Positions 16,111 through 29,463 of a DNA stretch of 64,000 bases are shown one piece after another. The translations under genes and the position numbers were made by a program. The stretch's first letter is position 1; the number at the start of each line of letters is the position of its first letter. The notes beneath the pieces were generated by a model. It was not told the origin of the DNA and searched no databases. It saw only the letters and a program-made list of their open reading frames with translations. The stretch is from Caproicibacter sp047777415. GTDB taxonomy: Bacteria > Bacillota > Clostridia > Oscillospirales > Acutalibacteraceae. The DNA is taken from the NCBI GenBank assembly GCA_047777415.1, contig JBKEEO010000002.1:496001-560000 (forward strand), in the 5' to 3' direction.

Positions 16111-16737
16111 ATGAAAGAAGAATATCGAACAGTAAAGTCAGCCGCATCCGTGGAGTTTACAGAGCGCCGCTCTAGGTTTATCGGTGACGTTGCACCCGCT
16201 GCCACTGAGGAAGAAGCGACATCTTTTTTGCAGTCGGTAAAAGCCCGTCATCGAGAGGCGACACATCACGTTTACGCTTACACGCTTCGAGAAGGGAATA
16301 TTTCGCGACATTCTGATGACGGAGAACCGCAGGGTACTGCGGGGATGCCTGTATTAAACGTACTGCTGAAATCCTCAATAATGGACGCGGTGGTTGTGGT
16401 TACTCGGTATTTTGGCGGCACTTTGCTGGGAGCAGGAGGGCTGGTCAGGGCGTATTCCAGAGCGGCCTCATTGGCACTGGAACAAGCGGGAATTGCTGTG
16501 ATGAAGTTCTGTTCCGTGGTGTCGGTTCGCTGCAGTTATGCTCAGTATTCTGCGATTGCTGCACTGATTTCACAGCACGGCGGAGTTATAGAGCACACGG
16601 ATTATACCGATTCGGTTCTGATCCGCTTTCATATAGAAAATGAAAATCTTGCAACCTTTCGCAGTGCTTTGTCCGATTTAACATGCGGTAAATGTACCGC
16701 AGAGTTTTTATTCGGAAAATATATAGACTTGAACTAA
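16111..16737 (+). CDS. yigZ: YigZ/IMPACT family protein
   Basis: The 208-residue protein has the IMPACT-family core: RSRFIGDV near residue 20, HHVYAYTLREG, SDDGEPQGTAGMP near 73, and VVTRYFGGTLLGAGGLVRAYS near 100, followed by the C-terminal ferredoxin-like domain of YigZ. The family is linked to translation control in eukaryotes, but its bacterial role is not settled. GGGGTGACGG precedes the ATG; an earlier possible start nine bases upstream overlaps this SD. It follows the rpmE terminator closely and precedes dgt. Confidence 0.88.
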   Translation: MKEEYRTVKSAASVEFTERRSRFIGDVAPAATEEEATSFLQSVKARHREATHHVYAYTLREGNISRHSDDGEPQGTAGMPVLNVLLKSSIMDAVVVVTRYFGGTLLGAGGLVRAYSRAASLALEQAGIAVMKFCSVVSVRCSYAQYSAIAALISQHGGVIEHTDYTDSVLIRFHIENENLATFRSALSDLTCGKCTAEFLFGKYIDLN

Positions 16738-16817
16738 ACTTTTTTTGCTAAAACAAAGGAAAAGTGGACGAAGATTGCGTATAATGCAAACAGATATATG
16801 GGAAAAGGGGTATTGTT

Positions 16818-17813
16818 ATGACTGTTCGTGAACGGTTACAGAAACTGGAAGAACAAACCCTATCGCCCTATGCCATGCGTTCTGCAAATTCGGCGGGCCG
16901 AAAGGTTCCGGAAAAAGAGTGCGATCTGAGAACACCATATCAGAGGGATCGGGATCGTATTATCCATTGCAAGGCATTTCGCCGGCTGAAACATAAAACT
17001 CAGGTGTTTCTTTCTCCGGAAGGGGATCATTACAGAACACGGTTGACGCATACATTGGAAGTAGCACAGATTGCGCGAACCATTGCGCGGGCATTAAACC
17101 TAAATGAAGATTTGACGGAGGCCATTTCACTTGGTCACGACTTAGGGCATACTCCATTCGGCCACGCAGGAGAACGGGCTTTGAATGAAATCGTCCCGGG
17201 TGGATTTCGCCACTATGAACAGAGTGTGCGAGTCGTGGAAAAATTAGAAAAAAATGGTCGTGGACTTAACTTGACAAAAGAGGTATTAGACGGTATTTTA
17301 TGTCATACTACCGGTACCGAAGCCATGACGATGGAGGGGCGCATTGTTCGTGTAGCGGATAGAATTGCTTATTTAAATCACGATATTGATGATGCCGAAC
17401 GCGCCGGTGTACTCAACGAGGAAGATATTCCACAGAACATTACATCTGTGTTAGGCCATAAAAAATCACAGCGGATAGATACGTTGGTGCGTTCTGTGGT
17501 GGAAAACAGCACCGATGGAACTGTGCGTATGGCCTCCGATGTTCAGAAAGCTTTTGATTTTCTCAAGGATTTTATGTACAAAAGTGTGTATCAGAATCCT
17601 TATGCAAAAGGTGAAGAGAGAAAAGTCCCATATTTCATTGGAGCATTGTTTGAGCATTTGCAAAAACCAGAAAATTTGCCGAAAGATATGAGAAAGATTG
17701 CCGATCAAGAAGGTTTAGCGCGGGCTGCATGTGACTTTATTGCCGGCATGACAGATCATTATGCAATAGAACTTTTTAAGTCCATTTATATTCCAGCGTC
17801 CTGGAAAATGTAA
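16818..17813 (+). CDS. dgt: Deoxyguanosinetriphosphate triphosphohydrolase-like protein (HD domain)
   Basis: Dgt-type HD hydrolases remove triphosphate from dNTPs. The metal-binding residues are present: RLTHTLEVAQIAR near residue 75, then LGHDLGHTPFGHAGE near 110. The N-terminal CDLRTPYQRDRDRIIHCKAF segment and the length of 331 residues fit the short Firmicute form. AAAAGGGG precedes the ATG. It lies 37 bases before dnaG and continues into rpoD, the dgt-dnaG-rpoD order common in Clostridia, which links dNTP control to the replication primase. A TATAAT at 16780-16785 may be its -10 box but no good -35 box accompanies it. Confidence 0.92.
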   Translation: MTVRERLQKLEEQTLSPYAMRSANSAGRKVPEKECDLRTPYQRDRDRIIHCKAFRRLKHKTQVFLSPEGDHYRTRLTHTLEVAQIARTIARALNLNEDLTEAISLGHDLGHTPFGHAGERALNEIVPGGFRHYEQSVRVVEKLEKNGRGLNLTKEVLDGILCHTTGTEAMTMEGRIVRVADRIAYLNHDIDDAERAGVLNEEDIPQNITSVLGHKKSQRIDTLVRSVVENSTDGTVRMASDVQKAFDFLKDFMYKSVYQNPYAKGEERKVPYFIGALFEHLQKPENLPKDMRKIADQEGLARAACDFIAGMTDHYAIELFKSIYIPASWKM

Positions 17814-17850
17814 GGCAAATCGGACAGCCGATTTGCAAGGGGGTGAGTGA

Positions 17851-19608
17851 ATGCCTTTGCCGGAATCATTTTTGCAGGAGCTCAAGGCAAGAAGCGATCT
17901 TGTGGAGATTGCTTCTAACTATGTGAGTTTAAAACGCAGCGGAAAGAATATGGTTGGGCTTTGTCCATTCCACAGTGAAAAATCACCGTCATTCAACATT
18001 TATCCGGAAAATGGATCATTTTACTGCTTTGGCTGCGGAGCTGGAGGCGATGTGATCACATTTGTACGAAGAATCGAAAATCTGGACTATCTGGAAGCCG
18101 TCCGTTTTTTGGCGCAGCGAGCCGGAATTCGGGTTCCAGAAGCTGAAGTGGATGACGGAATGGCAAAATTGCGTACCCGTATTCTGGAAATCAATAGGGA
18201 AACCGCACGGTTTTACTACTCTGTATTAAATTCTGATGCCGGCCGTGAGGGAAGGGAATATTTTGCACGCCGAGCATTAAAGCCTGAAACTGTGCGGCAT
18301 TTTGGGCTTGGTTATGCACCAAATTCCAGATTTGCTTTGGTGGATATGCTGGAGAAAAAAGGATATACTCAGCAAGAAATGATACTTGCCAATGTTGCTT
18401 TTAAAAGTCGGGGAGGCAGGGCAGTCGACCGATTTTACGGTCGGGTCATGTTTCCGATTATTGACCTTCGGGGCAATGTTGTTGCTTTCGGCGGAAGAAC
18501 TTTAGGTGATGACAAGCCGAAATACCTAAACACTTCCGAAACGCCTGTTTTTAATAAAGGAAATATGCTGTTTGCCCTAAATTTCGCAAAAAACTGTCAT
18601 TCAGAACGGCTCATTTTATGCGAAGGCTATATGGACGTCATTGCTTTGCACCAAGCGGGGTTCCGGGAAGCAGTTGCAACACTGGGAACTGCTCTGACGT
18701 CGGCGCAGGCACGGTTGATGGCTAGGTATGTGAAGGAAGTGGTTATTTGTTATGACTCCGACGGACCGGGACAGAAAGCAACTTCACGTGCAATCCCAAT
18801 TCTGCGGAATGCCGGTTTGATTGTTCGGGTATTAACGATATCAGGTGGCAAAGATCCGGATGAATACATAAAAACATATGGTCCGATTAGATTTAAGCAA
18901 TTGCTGGATTCCTGCGGCAATGATGTGGAATACCGTTTGCAAAGGGCAAAACAGGGAAAAAATTTGCAGATCCCGGAGCAACGGGTGGAATATCTTAATA
19001 CTGCAATCTCTATTCTTTCCACATTGGAAAACCAAATTGAGCAGGAAGTGTATGCAGGACGTCTTGCACAGGAGGCCGGAATTGCTACCTCCACAGTGAT
19101 GAACCAAATTATTGCTTACAATAAAAAGAACCACAAAAAACAAATGAAAAAGCAGTTTCAGATTATACAAAGGCAAACTGCCGGACTTCAGGATTCCGTA
19201 AACCCGGATAAGGCAGAAAATCTGCGCGCAGCTATCGCTGAAGAGGCATTGATTGCTTATTTGCTGAAATTTCCAGAATCGTCGGAACAGATTATTTCTA
19301 TTTTGCCTCCAGAAAAATTCATTACTGAGTTTAACCGCCGTGTATATGCGTCAATTGTGGGCAGAATTACAAAGGGAAATACTGTCGATCTTGCTTCTTT
19401 GTCGGCAGAATTTTCAATGGATGAGATTTCATCCATTGCAAGAATTCTTGCTTCATACGACTCAATCACACTGACGCGGCAGGATGTTCAGGAATATATC
19501 AATATTATTTCCCAGGAAAACGATAAAAAGATAATAAGCCAGGCCGAATCGGTACAGGCTGAGGAGATAGAAAAGTACCTTAATAAATTAAGGCAGCAGA
19601 AGAAATAG
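17851..19608 (+). CDS. dnaG: DNA primase
   Basis: DnaG makes the RNA primers for DNA replication. The N-terminal zinc ribbon is intact (CPFHSEKSPSF near residue 38 and FYCFGCGAGGD near 58). The core has RFYGRVMFPI, the Toprim motif LCEGYMDVIALHQAG near 254, and YDSDGPGQKA near 298. The C-terminal helicase-binding region follows, giving 585 residues. GGGGGTG precedes the ATG. It is the middle gene of the dgt-dnaG-rpoD unit, with rpoD starting 11 bases after its stop. Confidence 0.96.
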   Translation: MPLPESFLQELKARSDLVEIASNYVSLKRSGKNMVGLCPFHSEKSPSFNIYPENGSFYCFGCGAGGDVITFVRRIENLDYLEAVRFLAQRAGIRVPEAEVDDGMAKLRTRILEINRETARFYYSVLNSDAGREGREYFARRALKPETVRHFGLGYAPNSRFALVDMLEKKGYTQQEMILANVAFKSRGGRAVDRFYGRVMFPIIDLRGNVVAFGGRTLGDDKPKYLNTSETPVFNKGNMLFALNFAKNCHSERLILCEGYMDVIALHQAGFREAVATLGTALTSAQARLMARYVKEVVICYDSDGPGQKATSRAIPILRNAGLIVRVLTISGGKDPDEYIKTYGPIRFKQLLDSCGNDVEYRLQRAKQGKNLQIPEQRVEYLNTAISILSTLENQIEQEVYAGRLAQEAGIATSTVMNQIIAYNKKNHKKQMKKQFQIIQRQTAGLQDSVNPDKAENLRAAIAEEALIAYLLKFPESSEQIISILPPEKFITEFNRRVYASIVGRITKGNTVDLASLSAEFSMDEISSIARILASYDSITLTRQDVQEYINIISQENDKKIISQAESVQAEEIEKYLNKLRQQKK

Positions 19609-19619
19609 GGGGACAAATC

Positions 19620-20714
19620 ATGGCAATGCCGGACAAGAAAACGGTTATTAGGGAATTGATTGGACAGGGAAAAGCCAAAGGACAGCTTTCAACAAAGGAA
19701 ATTCTTGACGCATTAGGAGAATTGGACTTTGATCCGGAGCAAATAGAAAAATTCTATGATGCCTTGGAATCGCAGGGCGTGGAAATTGTTGAGGACTTTG
19801 GAGATGAACCGCTGGAAGATCTTGGAATAGATCCGAAGATCGCAGCAAGTGAAGATCTTGAATCTACTCTGAGCACGGAAGGAATTGCAATAGATGACCC
19901 GGTAAAAGTTTATTTGAAGGAAATCGGCAGAGTGCCCCTTCTCACGCCGGAAGAGGAAATTGACCTTGCTATTCGCATTTCCAACGGAGATGAAGCCGCC
20001 AAAAAAAGACTGTCTGAAGCGAATCTCCGGTTGGTCGTCAGCATTGCAAAACGCTACCTTGGAAGAGGCATGCAGTTCTTGGATTTGATTCAAGAAGGTA
20101 ACTTGGGACTGATTAAGGCAGTAGAAAAATTCGATTATACCAAAGGATTTAAATTTTCTACTTACGCCACTTGGTGGATTCGTCAGGCAATTACCCGCGC
20201 TATCGCAGACCAGGCCCGAACGATCCGTATTCCCGTCCACATGGTTGAAACCATCAATAAGGTGAAGAAGGTTTCCAGTCAGCTGTTGCACACCAGCGGA
20301 CATGAACCTACAGCGGAAGAAATTTCAGAAGAACTGGACATGCCTGTGGAAAAGGTTCGGGAAATTATGCGTGTTGCGCAGGAACCGGTTTCATTGGAGA
20401 CGCCAATTGGTGAGGAAGAGGATAGTCATTTGGGAGATTTTATTCCGGATGATGATGCTCCGGCTCCCGCGGACGCCGCTTCCCATACTCTGTTGAAGGA
20501 ACAGCTTGCTGATGTGTTGGATACGCTTACACCTCGTGAGGAAAAGGTTCTGCGTCTGCGCTTTGGACTGGAAGATGGGCGTTCTCGCACGCTGGAAGAA
20601 GTTGGGAAAGAGTTTAATGTAACAAGAGAACGTATTAGACAGATTGAAGCAAAAGCGCTTCGCAAACTTCGTCATCCAAGCCGCAGCAAAAAGCTGAAAG
20701 ACTTTTTGGATTAA
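19620..20714 (+). CDS. rpoD: RNA polymerase primary sigma factor SigA/RpoD
   Basis: This is the housekeeping sigma factor. A short acidic region 1.1 (about residues 1-80) precedes region 1.2 (DPVKVYLKEIGRVPLLT), region 2 (NLRLVVSIAKRYLGRG, LDLIQEGNLGLIKAVEKFDY, FSTYATWWIRQAI), region 3 (RIPVHMVETI) and region 4 with the -35-binding helix (EVGKEFNVTRERIRQIEAKAL). At 364 residues it is a typical Firmicute SigA. Its start has AGGGGGAC close upstream. It is co-transcribed with dnaG and followed after 21 bases by an Rrf2-type regulator, an unusual operon partner. Confidence 0.97.
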   Translation: MAMPDKKTVIRELIGQGKAKGQLSTKEILDALGELDFDPEQIEKFYDALESQGVEIVEDFGDEPLEDLGIDPKIAASEDLESTLSTEGIAIDDPVKVYLKEIGRVPLLTPEEEIDLAIRISNGDEAAKKRLSEANLRLVVSIAKRYLGRGMQFLDLIQEGNLGLIKAVEKFDYTKGFKFSTYATWWIRQAITRAIADQARTIRIPVHMVETINKVKKVSSQLLHTSGHEPTAEEISEELDMPVEKVREIMRVAQEPVSLETPIGEEEDSHLGDFIPDDDAPAPADAASHTLLKEQLADVLDTLTPREEKVLRLRFGLEDGRSRTLEEVGKEFNVTRERIRQIEAKALRKLRHPSRSKKLKDFLD

Positions 20715-20735
20715 AAGTAAGGAGCGGTTTTAGTC

Positions 20736-21146
20736 ATGGTTTTAACACTCGAAGCAGACTATGCAGTTCGTATTGTGGATGAATTGGCACAGTCAAAACA
20801 AAAAATTGACGCAAGGACCCTTTCGGAACATACGCGAGTCCCGCTTCGTTTTGCACTAAAAATATTGAGAAAATTGGTTGCTTCCGGATTGATTGTGTCT
20901 TATAAAGGTGCACACGGAGGCTATAAACTGGCTGGGCCTGCAGAAAAAATCACCTTGCGTCAGGTCATTGAATCCGTGGAAGGCCCTTACATGCTTAGCC
21001 GATGCCAACAGGATGCTTACAACTGCTCCCATGATACATGCTGCCGTTTTCACGGTATCTATGACGAAATTTCTGCTATTGTAAGGGAGAAGCTGGATTC
21101 ATATACATTTGCTACTCCCACTGATAATTCACAGACAGCCAAATAA
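20736..21146 (+). CDS. Rrf2 family transcriptional regulator
   Basis: The protein has an N-terminal winged helix (LEADYAVRIVDELA, SEHTRVPLRFALKILRKL, GGYKLAGPAEKITLRQVIE), as in Rrf2/IscR regulators. A cysteine-rich segment follows near residues 85-105 (CQQDAYNCSHDTCCRFH), with four cysteines in roughly the IscR cluster-binding position, so iron-sulfur sensing is likely. Length is 136 residues. No isc or suf genes lie nearby, so its targets cannot be told. It probably shares the transcript of rpoD and is followed by a strong terminator, after which rpoB has its own promoter. Confidence 0.85.
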   Translation: MVLTLEADYAVRIVDELAQSKQKIDARTLSEHTRVPLRFALKILRKLVASGLIVSYKGAHGGYKLAGPAEKITLRQVIESVEGPYMLSRCQQDAYNCSHDTCCRFHGIYDEISAIVREKLDSYTFATPTDNSQTAK

Positions 21147-21160
21147 ACTGCGGAAAATAA

Positions 21161-21189
21161 CAAAAGCCGGAGATGAACTCCGGCTTTTG
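21161..21189 (+). terminator. Terminator of the dgt-dnaG-rpoD-rrf2 unit
   Basis: CAAAAGCCGGAG and CTCCGGCTTTTG arms with a short loop and terminal T run. Confidence 0.9.
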
Positions 21190-21223
21190 TTTGCATATTT
21201 TTTTGCAAAATTAAAAAAATATC

Positions 21224-21252
21224 TTGACAACCACCATATCTTGTAATACAAT
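21224..21252 (+). promoter_or_regulatory. SigA promoter of rpoB-rpoC
   Basis: Perfect TTGACA, a 17-base spacer and TACAAT lie about 180 bases before the rpoB start. The leader between promoter and gene shows no ribosomal-protein gene and no obvious riboswitch. Confidence 0.85.
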
Positions 21253-21430
21253 AATATACTGCATCATCATGGCAAATTGTATGCATGTCAATTTTTTCTT
21301 ATCATATCACAAATTGACGCAAAAGGCAATAGTTTATCTGGAGTAAGAAAAAAATATGGAATATATGAAAACTTTTTGTGCTTAATTTATGCCGCGGAAT
21401 GTCAAATCTATGAATGGAGTGATTGAGCCA

Positions 21431-25183
<3,753 letters not shown>

Positions 25184-25200
25184 CAGGAAGGGGTCGAAAT

Positions 25201-28200
25201 ATGGAATTTAACACATTTGAATCCATAAAGATTGGACTTGCTTCACCCGAGAAGATCCGGGAATGGTCGCACGGTGAGGTTAAAAAGCCGGAGACAATCA
25301 ATTACCGCACTTTAAAACCAGAACGTGACGGATTGTTTTGTGAACGCATTTTTGGACCTACGAAGGACTGGGAATGCCATTGCGGTAAATATAAAAGAAT
25401 CCGGTACAAGGGGAAAATCTGTGAGCGCTGCGGAGTCGAGGTAACTCGTGCAAAAGTCCGCCGCGAACGGATGGGACATATTGAGTTGGCGGCTCCCGTT
25501 TCCCACATTTGGTATTTTAAAGGGATCCCTTCCCGTATGGGACTGATGCTGGACATTTCGCCGCGTATGCTTGAAAAAGTGCTTTACTTTGCTCTTTATA
25601 TCGTCACGGATCCGGGAAATGTAAGAGAACTGCAAAAGAAGCAGTTGCTCAACGAAAAAGAATATCGTGAGATGCGTGAAAAATATGAAGACGATTTTGA
25701 AGCTGGCATGGGTGCTGAGGCCATTAAGAAACTGTTGGCGGAAATAGACCTGGATGAACTCTCAGCAGAACTAAAAGCGGAACTGGTCAATGCCACCGGA
25801 CAAAAACGGGTACGTATTTTAAAGCGTCTTGAAGTTGTGGAAGCATTTCGTCTTTCCGGCAACAGACCTGAGTGGATGATTTTAGATTGCATTCCGGTCA
25901 TTCCGCCGGATCTGAGGCCAATGGTTCAGCTCGATGGCGGCAGATTTGCCACTTCTGATTTAAATGATTTATATCGCCGTGTCATCAACAGAAACAATCG
26001 GTTAAAAAGATTGTTGGATCTTGGTGCTCCGGATATTATTGTACGTAATGAAAAACGTATGCTGCAGGAAGCGGTCGATGCTCTGATTGACAACGGGCGC
26101 CGCGGACGTCCTGTAACAGGACCGAATAACCGTCCGCTCAAGTCACTTTCCGACATGTTGAAAGGAAAACAGGGCCGATTCCGCCAGAACCTGCTTGGCA
26201 AACGAGTGGACTATTCCGGACGTTCCGTTATTGTTGTCGGTCCGGATTTGAAAATGTACCAATGCGGCTTGCCAAAAGAAATGGCTTTGGAGCTGTTCAA
26301 ACCATTTGTCATGAAACGTCTCGTGGAGACACAGGCTGTGGGTAATATTAAAGCAGCAAGAAAAGCGGTGGAACGTGCGAAACCGGAAGTGTGGGATGCT
26401 CTTGAGATTGTAATTAGAAATCATCCGGTTTTGTTGAACCGTGCACCCACCTTGCACCGACTGGGTATCCAAGCTTTTGAACCGGTACTGGTTGAAGGTC
26501 GTGCTTTGAAATTGCATCCATTGGTGTGTACTGCCTATAATGCAGACTTTGACGGCGACCAGATGGCTGTGCATGTGCCGCTTTCAGCGGAAGCTCAAGC
26601 GGAAGCCCGCTTTTTGATGTTGGCAGCCGGTAACCTGCTAAAACCTTCCGACGGACGTCCTGTCATTGTTCCAACGCAGGACATGGTTCTTGGTTCTTAT
26701 TATTTAACACTGGATAAGCCGGGAGAAAAGGGCGAAGGCAAGTGTTTCCGTGACTTCGATGAGGCCATTATGGCCTACAATGAACATCTCATTGGCTTGC
26801 ATGCAAAGATTAAAGTGCGCAGAACTTTAATGGTTGATGGAAAGCCCGAAAGCGGGATCATTGAAACAACGGTTGGAAGAATGATTTTTAACCGTCCGAT
26901 ACCGCAGGATCTTGGTTTCGTGGATCGTTCCAAGCCGGAAAACCGTTTCAACCTTGAAATAGATTTTCTTGTAGGCAAAAAACAATTAGGGCAGATTATT
27001 GAAAGATGTATTAAAGTTCACGGTGTGCCAAAGACTTCCGAAGTGCTGGATGCCATTAAGGCGCAAGGATACCATTACTCTACACGGAGCGGTATTACAG
27101 TTTCCGTAAGCGACGCGACAATTCCGCCGCTCAAAAAGCAAATTATTTCAGAAGCGGAACAGAAGATTGATCAGATTACCGAACAGTACAAAATGGGTCT
27201 TCTTTCAAACGGCGAGCGTTATAACGCGGTTTTGAAAACATGGTCAAAGGCCACGGATGATGTTTCCACAGCACTTCAGAAAAATTTGGACCGCTATAAT
27301 CCGATCTTCATGATGGCAGATTCCGGCGCTCGTGGTTCCATGAGCCAGATTCGTCAGTTAGCAGGTATGCGCGGATTGATTGCAAATACCTCCGGTAAGA
27401 CAATTGAGATTCCAATTCGTGCAAATTACCGTGAAGGTTTGAACATTCTGGAATACTTCATTTCATCACGTGGTGCGCGTAAAGGTCTTGCGGATACAGC
27501 CTTGCGTACAGCAGACTCCGGTTATCTGACTCGCCGTCTGGTTGACGTTTCACAAGATGTTATTATTCGTGAAGAAGACTGCGGCACAACAGAAGGTCTC
27601 GAAGTCTTTGATATTAAGGAAGGCAAGGAAGTCATTGAAACCATGCATGAGCGCCTCATAGGTCGGTATTTGCTGGAAGACTTCGTGGATGAAGAGACTG
27701 GTGAAGTTTTGGTGTCGAAAGATAAACTCATGGATGACCATGATGCTGATATCATTGTTTCTAAGGGCGTTACCAAGATTAAAATTCGTTCTATCTTGGA
27801 GTGCCGTGCAAAACATGGGGTATGTAAGAAATGCTATGGCGCAAACTTGGCAACACGGATGCCTGTTACGGTTGGCGAAGCGGTTGGAATTATCGCCGCA
27901 CAGTCGATTGGTGAGCCGGGTACACAGCTTACGATGAGAACATTCCACACCGGCGGTGTTGCAAGCGCCGAGGATATTACACAGGGTCTTCCTCGCGTTG
28001 AAGAGCTTTTTGAAGGAAGGAAACCAAAACATCTCGCCATTATCAGTGAAATTTCCGGCAAAGTTTCTTTTGAAGAAATCAAAAAGGCTCGCCATGTTGT
28101 CATTACAAATTCTGAAACAGGGGAAAGCAAATCTTATCTGATTCCCTTTGGTTCCCGTATTATTGTCAATGAAGGCGATGAAATTCAAGCAGGTACTCGC

Positions 28201-28743
28201 TTGACAGAAGGTTCTGTTAATCCGCATGATGTTTTGGCAATCAGCGGGACACAGGCGGTTCAGGATTATCTGATTGAGGAAGTTCAAAAAGTTTACCGCA
28301 TGCAGGGCGTTGATATCAACGATAAGCATATTGAAGTAATTGTTCGTCAGATGCTGAAAAAGGTTCGTGTGGAAGATCCGGGAGACACTACTTTACTGCC
28401 GAGCGCATTGGTTGACAAGAGCGAGTTGGAAGCAGAAAATCAGGTGATACGCGATCGTATCGCGGCCGGGGAAACAGATTTGAAGGAAGCAACGGCCACA
28501 CCGGTATTGCTTGGTATTACAAAGGCTTCCCTTGCTACGGATTCCTTCCTTTCTGCGGCGTCCTTCCAAGAGACAACTCGCGTGCTGACAGATGCTGCCA
28601 TCAAAGGTAAAGTCGATCCTTTAATAGGCCTAAAGGAAAATGTTATTATCGGCAAACTGATTCCAGCAGGAACCGGCATGAAATGCTATGGCGATGTTGA
28701 AATTGTGCCGAATCGCGAAAACTTGACAAACAATGCGGTCTAG
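25201..28743 (+). CDS. rpoC: DNA-directed RNA polymerase subunit beta'
   Basis: The beta' subunit contains the N-terminal zinc ribbon (CHCGKYKRIRYKGKICERCG), the clamp, the catalytic NADFDGDQMAVH loop binding the active-site magnesium, the bridge-helix/trigger-loop region (GEPGTQLTMRTFHTGG) and the second zinc site (CRAKHGVCKKCYG). The ATG follows GGAAGGGG and gives MEFNTFESIKIGLASP, the family-typical start, and about 1180 residues. It is cotranscribed with rpoB. Its last codons overlap a consensus promoter for rpsL. Confidence 0.97.
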   Translation: MEFNTFESIKIGLASPEKIREWSHGEVKKPETINYRTLKPERDGLFCERIFGPTKDWECHCGKYKRIRYKGKICERCGVEVTRAKVRRERMGHIELAAPVSHIWYFKGIPSRMGLMLDISPRMLEKVLYFALYIVTDPGNVRELQKKQLLNEKEYREMREKYEDDFEAGMGAEAIKKLLAEIDLDELSAELKAELVNATGQKRVRILKRLEVVEAFRLSGNRPEWMILDCIPVIPPDLRPMVQLDGGRFATSDLNDLYRRVINRNNRLKRLLDLGAPDIIVRNEKRMLQEAVDALIDNGRRGRPVTGPNNRPLKSLSDMLKGKQGRFRQNLLGKRVDYSGRSVIVVGPDLKMYQCGLPKEMALELFKPFVMKRLVETQAVGNIKAARKAVERAKPEVWDALEIVIRNHPVLLNRAPTLHRLGIQAFEPVLVEGRALKLHPLVCTAYNADFDGDQMAVHVPLSAEAQAEARFLMLAAGNLLKPSDGRPVIVPTQDMVLGSYYLTLDKPGEKGEGKCFRDFDEAIMAYNEHLIGLHAKIKVRRTLMVDGKPESGIIETTVGRMIFNRPIPQDLGFVDRSKPENRFNLEIDFLVGKKQLGQIIERCIKVHGVPKTSEVLDAIKAQGYHYSTRSGITVSVSDATIPPLKKQIISEAEQKIDQITEQYKMGLLSNGERYNAVLKTWSKATDDVSTALQKNLDRYNPIFMMADSGARGSMSQIRQLAGMRGLIANTSGKTIEIPIRANYREGLNILEYFISSRGARKGLADTALRTADSGYLTRRLVDVSQDVIIREEDCGTTEGLEVFDIKEGKEVIETMHERLIGRYLLEDFVDEETGEVLVSKDKLMDDHDADIIVSKGVTKIKIRSILECRAKHGVCKKCYGANLATRMPVTVGEAVGIIAAQSIGEPGTQLTMRTFHTGGVASAEDITQGLPRVEELFEGRKPKHLAIISEISGKVSFEEIKKARHVVITNSETGESKSYLIPFGSRIIVNEGDEIQAGTRLTEGSVNPHDVLAISGTQAVQDYLIEEVQKVYRMQGVDINDKHIEVIVRQMLKKVRVEDPGDTTLLPSALVDKSELEAENQVIRDRIAAGETDLKEATATPVLLGITKASLATDSFLSAASFQETTRVLTDAAIKGKVDPLIGLKENVIIGKLIPAGTGMKCYGDVEIVPNRENLTNNAV

Positions 28744-28752
28744 GTTTATAAT
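28723..28752 (+). promoter_or_regulatory. SigA promoter of rpsL-rpsG-fusA, overlapping the rpoC end
   Basis: Perfect TTGACA and TATAAT boxes with an 18-base spacer span the last codons and stop of rpoC. The leader downstream contains GGCTTGC and GCAAGCC arms (about 28764-28802) that may form an mRNA stem. Confidence 0.8.
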
Positions 28753-28874
28753 ATAAAATTGTGGTGGCTTGCGTTTTAGCGTAAAGAAATTGATGGCAAG
28801 CCGTTATAATTTAGTTGTTCTTGCTGCCTGGAAACGAGCGGCTTGACATAAATATCTTTGTTAGGAGGTGTCAT

Positions 28875-29303
28875 ATGCCAACCTTTAATCAACTAGTCAA
28901 TACTGGAAGAGAGGTTTCCACCAAAAAGGCGAAAGCCCCTGCACTGCTAAAGGGCTGGAATTCCAAAAAAAGGATTCCTATCAACCAGAATTCACCCCAG
29001 AAACGCGGTGTCTGCACAGTGGTTAAGACTGCTACTCCGAAAAAGCCGAACTCAGCTTTGAGAAAGATTGCCAGAGTCAGACTTTCCAATGGAATAGAAG
29101 TCAGCGCCTATATTCCGGGCGTCGGCCACAATCTGCAGGAGCACAGCGTCGTGATGATTCGCGGCGGCCGTGTTAAAGACTTACCTGGTGTACGTTACCA
29201 TATTATCCGCGGAACTCTGGATGCACAGGGTGTTGCCCAACGTATGCAGGCGCGTTCCAAGTACGGTGCGAAACGTCCAAAAGCCGGTGCTGCAAAGAAA
29301 TAA
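28875..29303 (+). CDS. rpsL: 30S ribosomal protein S12 (uS12)
   Basis: S12 is recognised from PTFNQLVNTGR at the start, the decoding loop PKKPNSALRKIARVRLSNG, IPGVGHNLQEHSVVMIRGGR and VKDLPGVRYHIIRGTLD. The streptomycin-site lysines in PKKPNS and the following conserved loop are wild type. AGGAGGTG precedes the ATG. With 142 residues it includes a basic AKRPKAGAAKK tail. It starts the str-type cluster rpsL-rpsG-fusA-tuf. Confidence 0.97.
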   Translation: MPTFNQLVNTGREVSTKKAKAPALLKGWNSKKRIPINQNSPQKRGVCTVVKTATPKKPNSALRKIARVRLSNGIEVSAYIPGVGHNLQEHSVVMIRGGRVKDLPGVRYHIIRGTLDAQGVAQRMQARSKYGAKRPKAGAAKK

Positions 29304-29463
29304 TCGGCTTTGCTTAAAGATGATGACAGAAACCTGACGGCTGCATGTTGAAAAACAGAATTGCAGCGGCGTTTAAATATATAAAAGCGCCTCTGTACTG
29401 GCCACGGGAGTTATGTCGCTTTCGAGTACCGATGAATTCATTTCTGTGAAGGAGGGAAGTAAA

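Noticed and set aside
27550..28329. A 259-codon open frame antisense to rpoC
   Set aside because: No ribosome-binding site, no recognisable domain, fully opposite rpoC.
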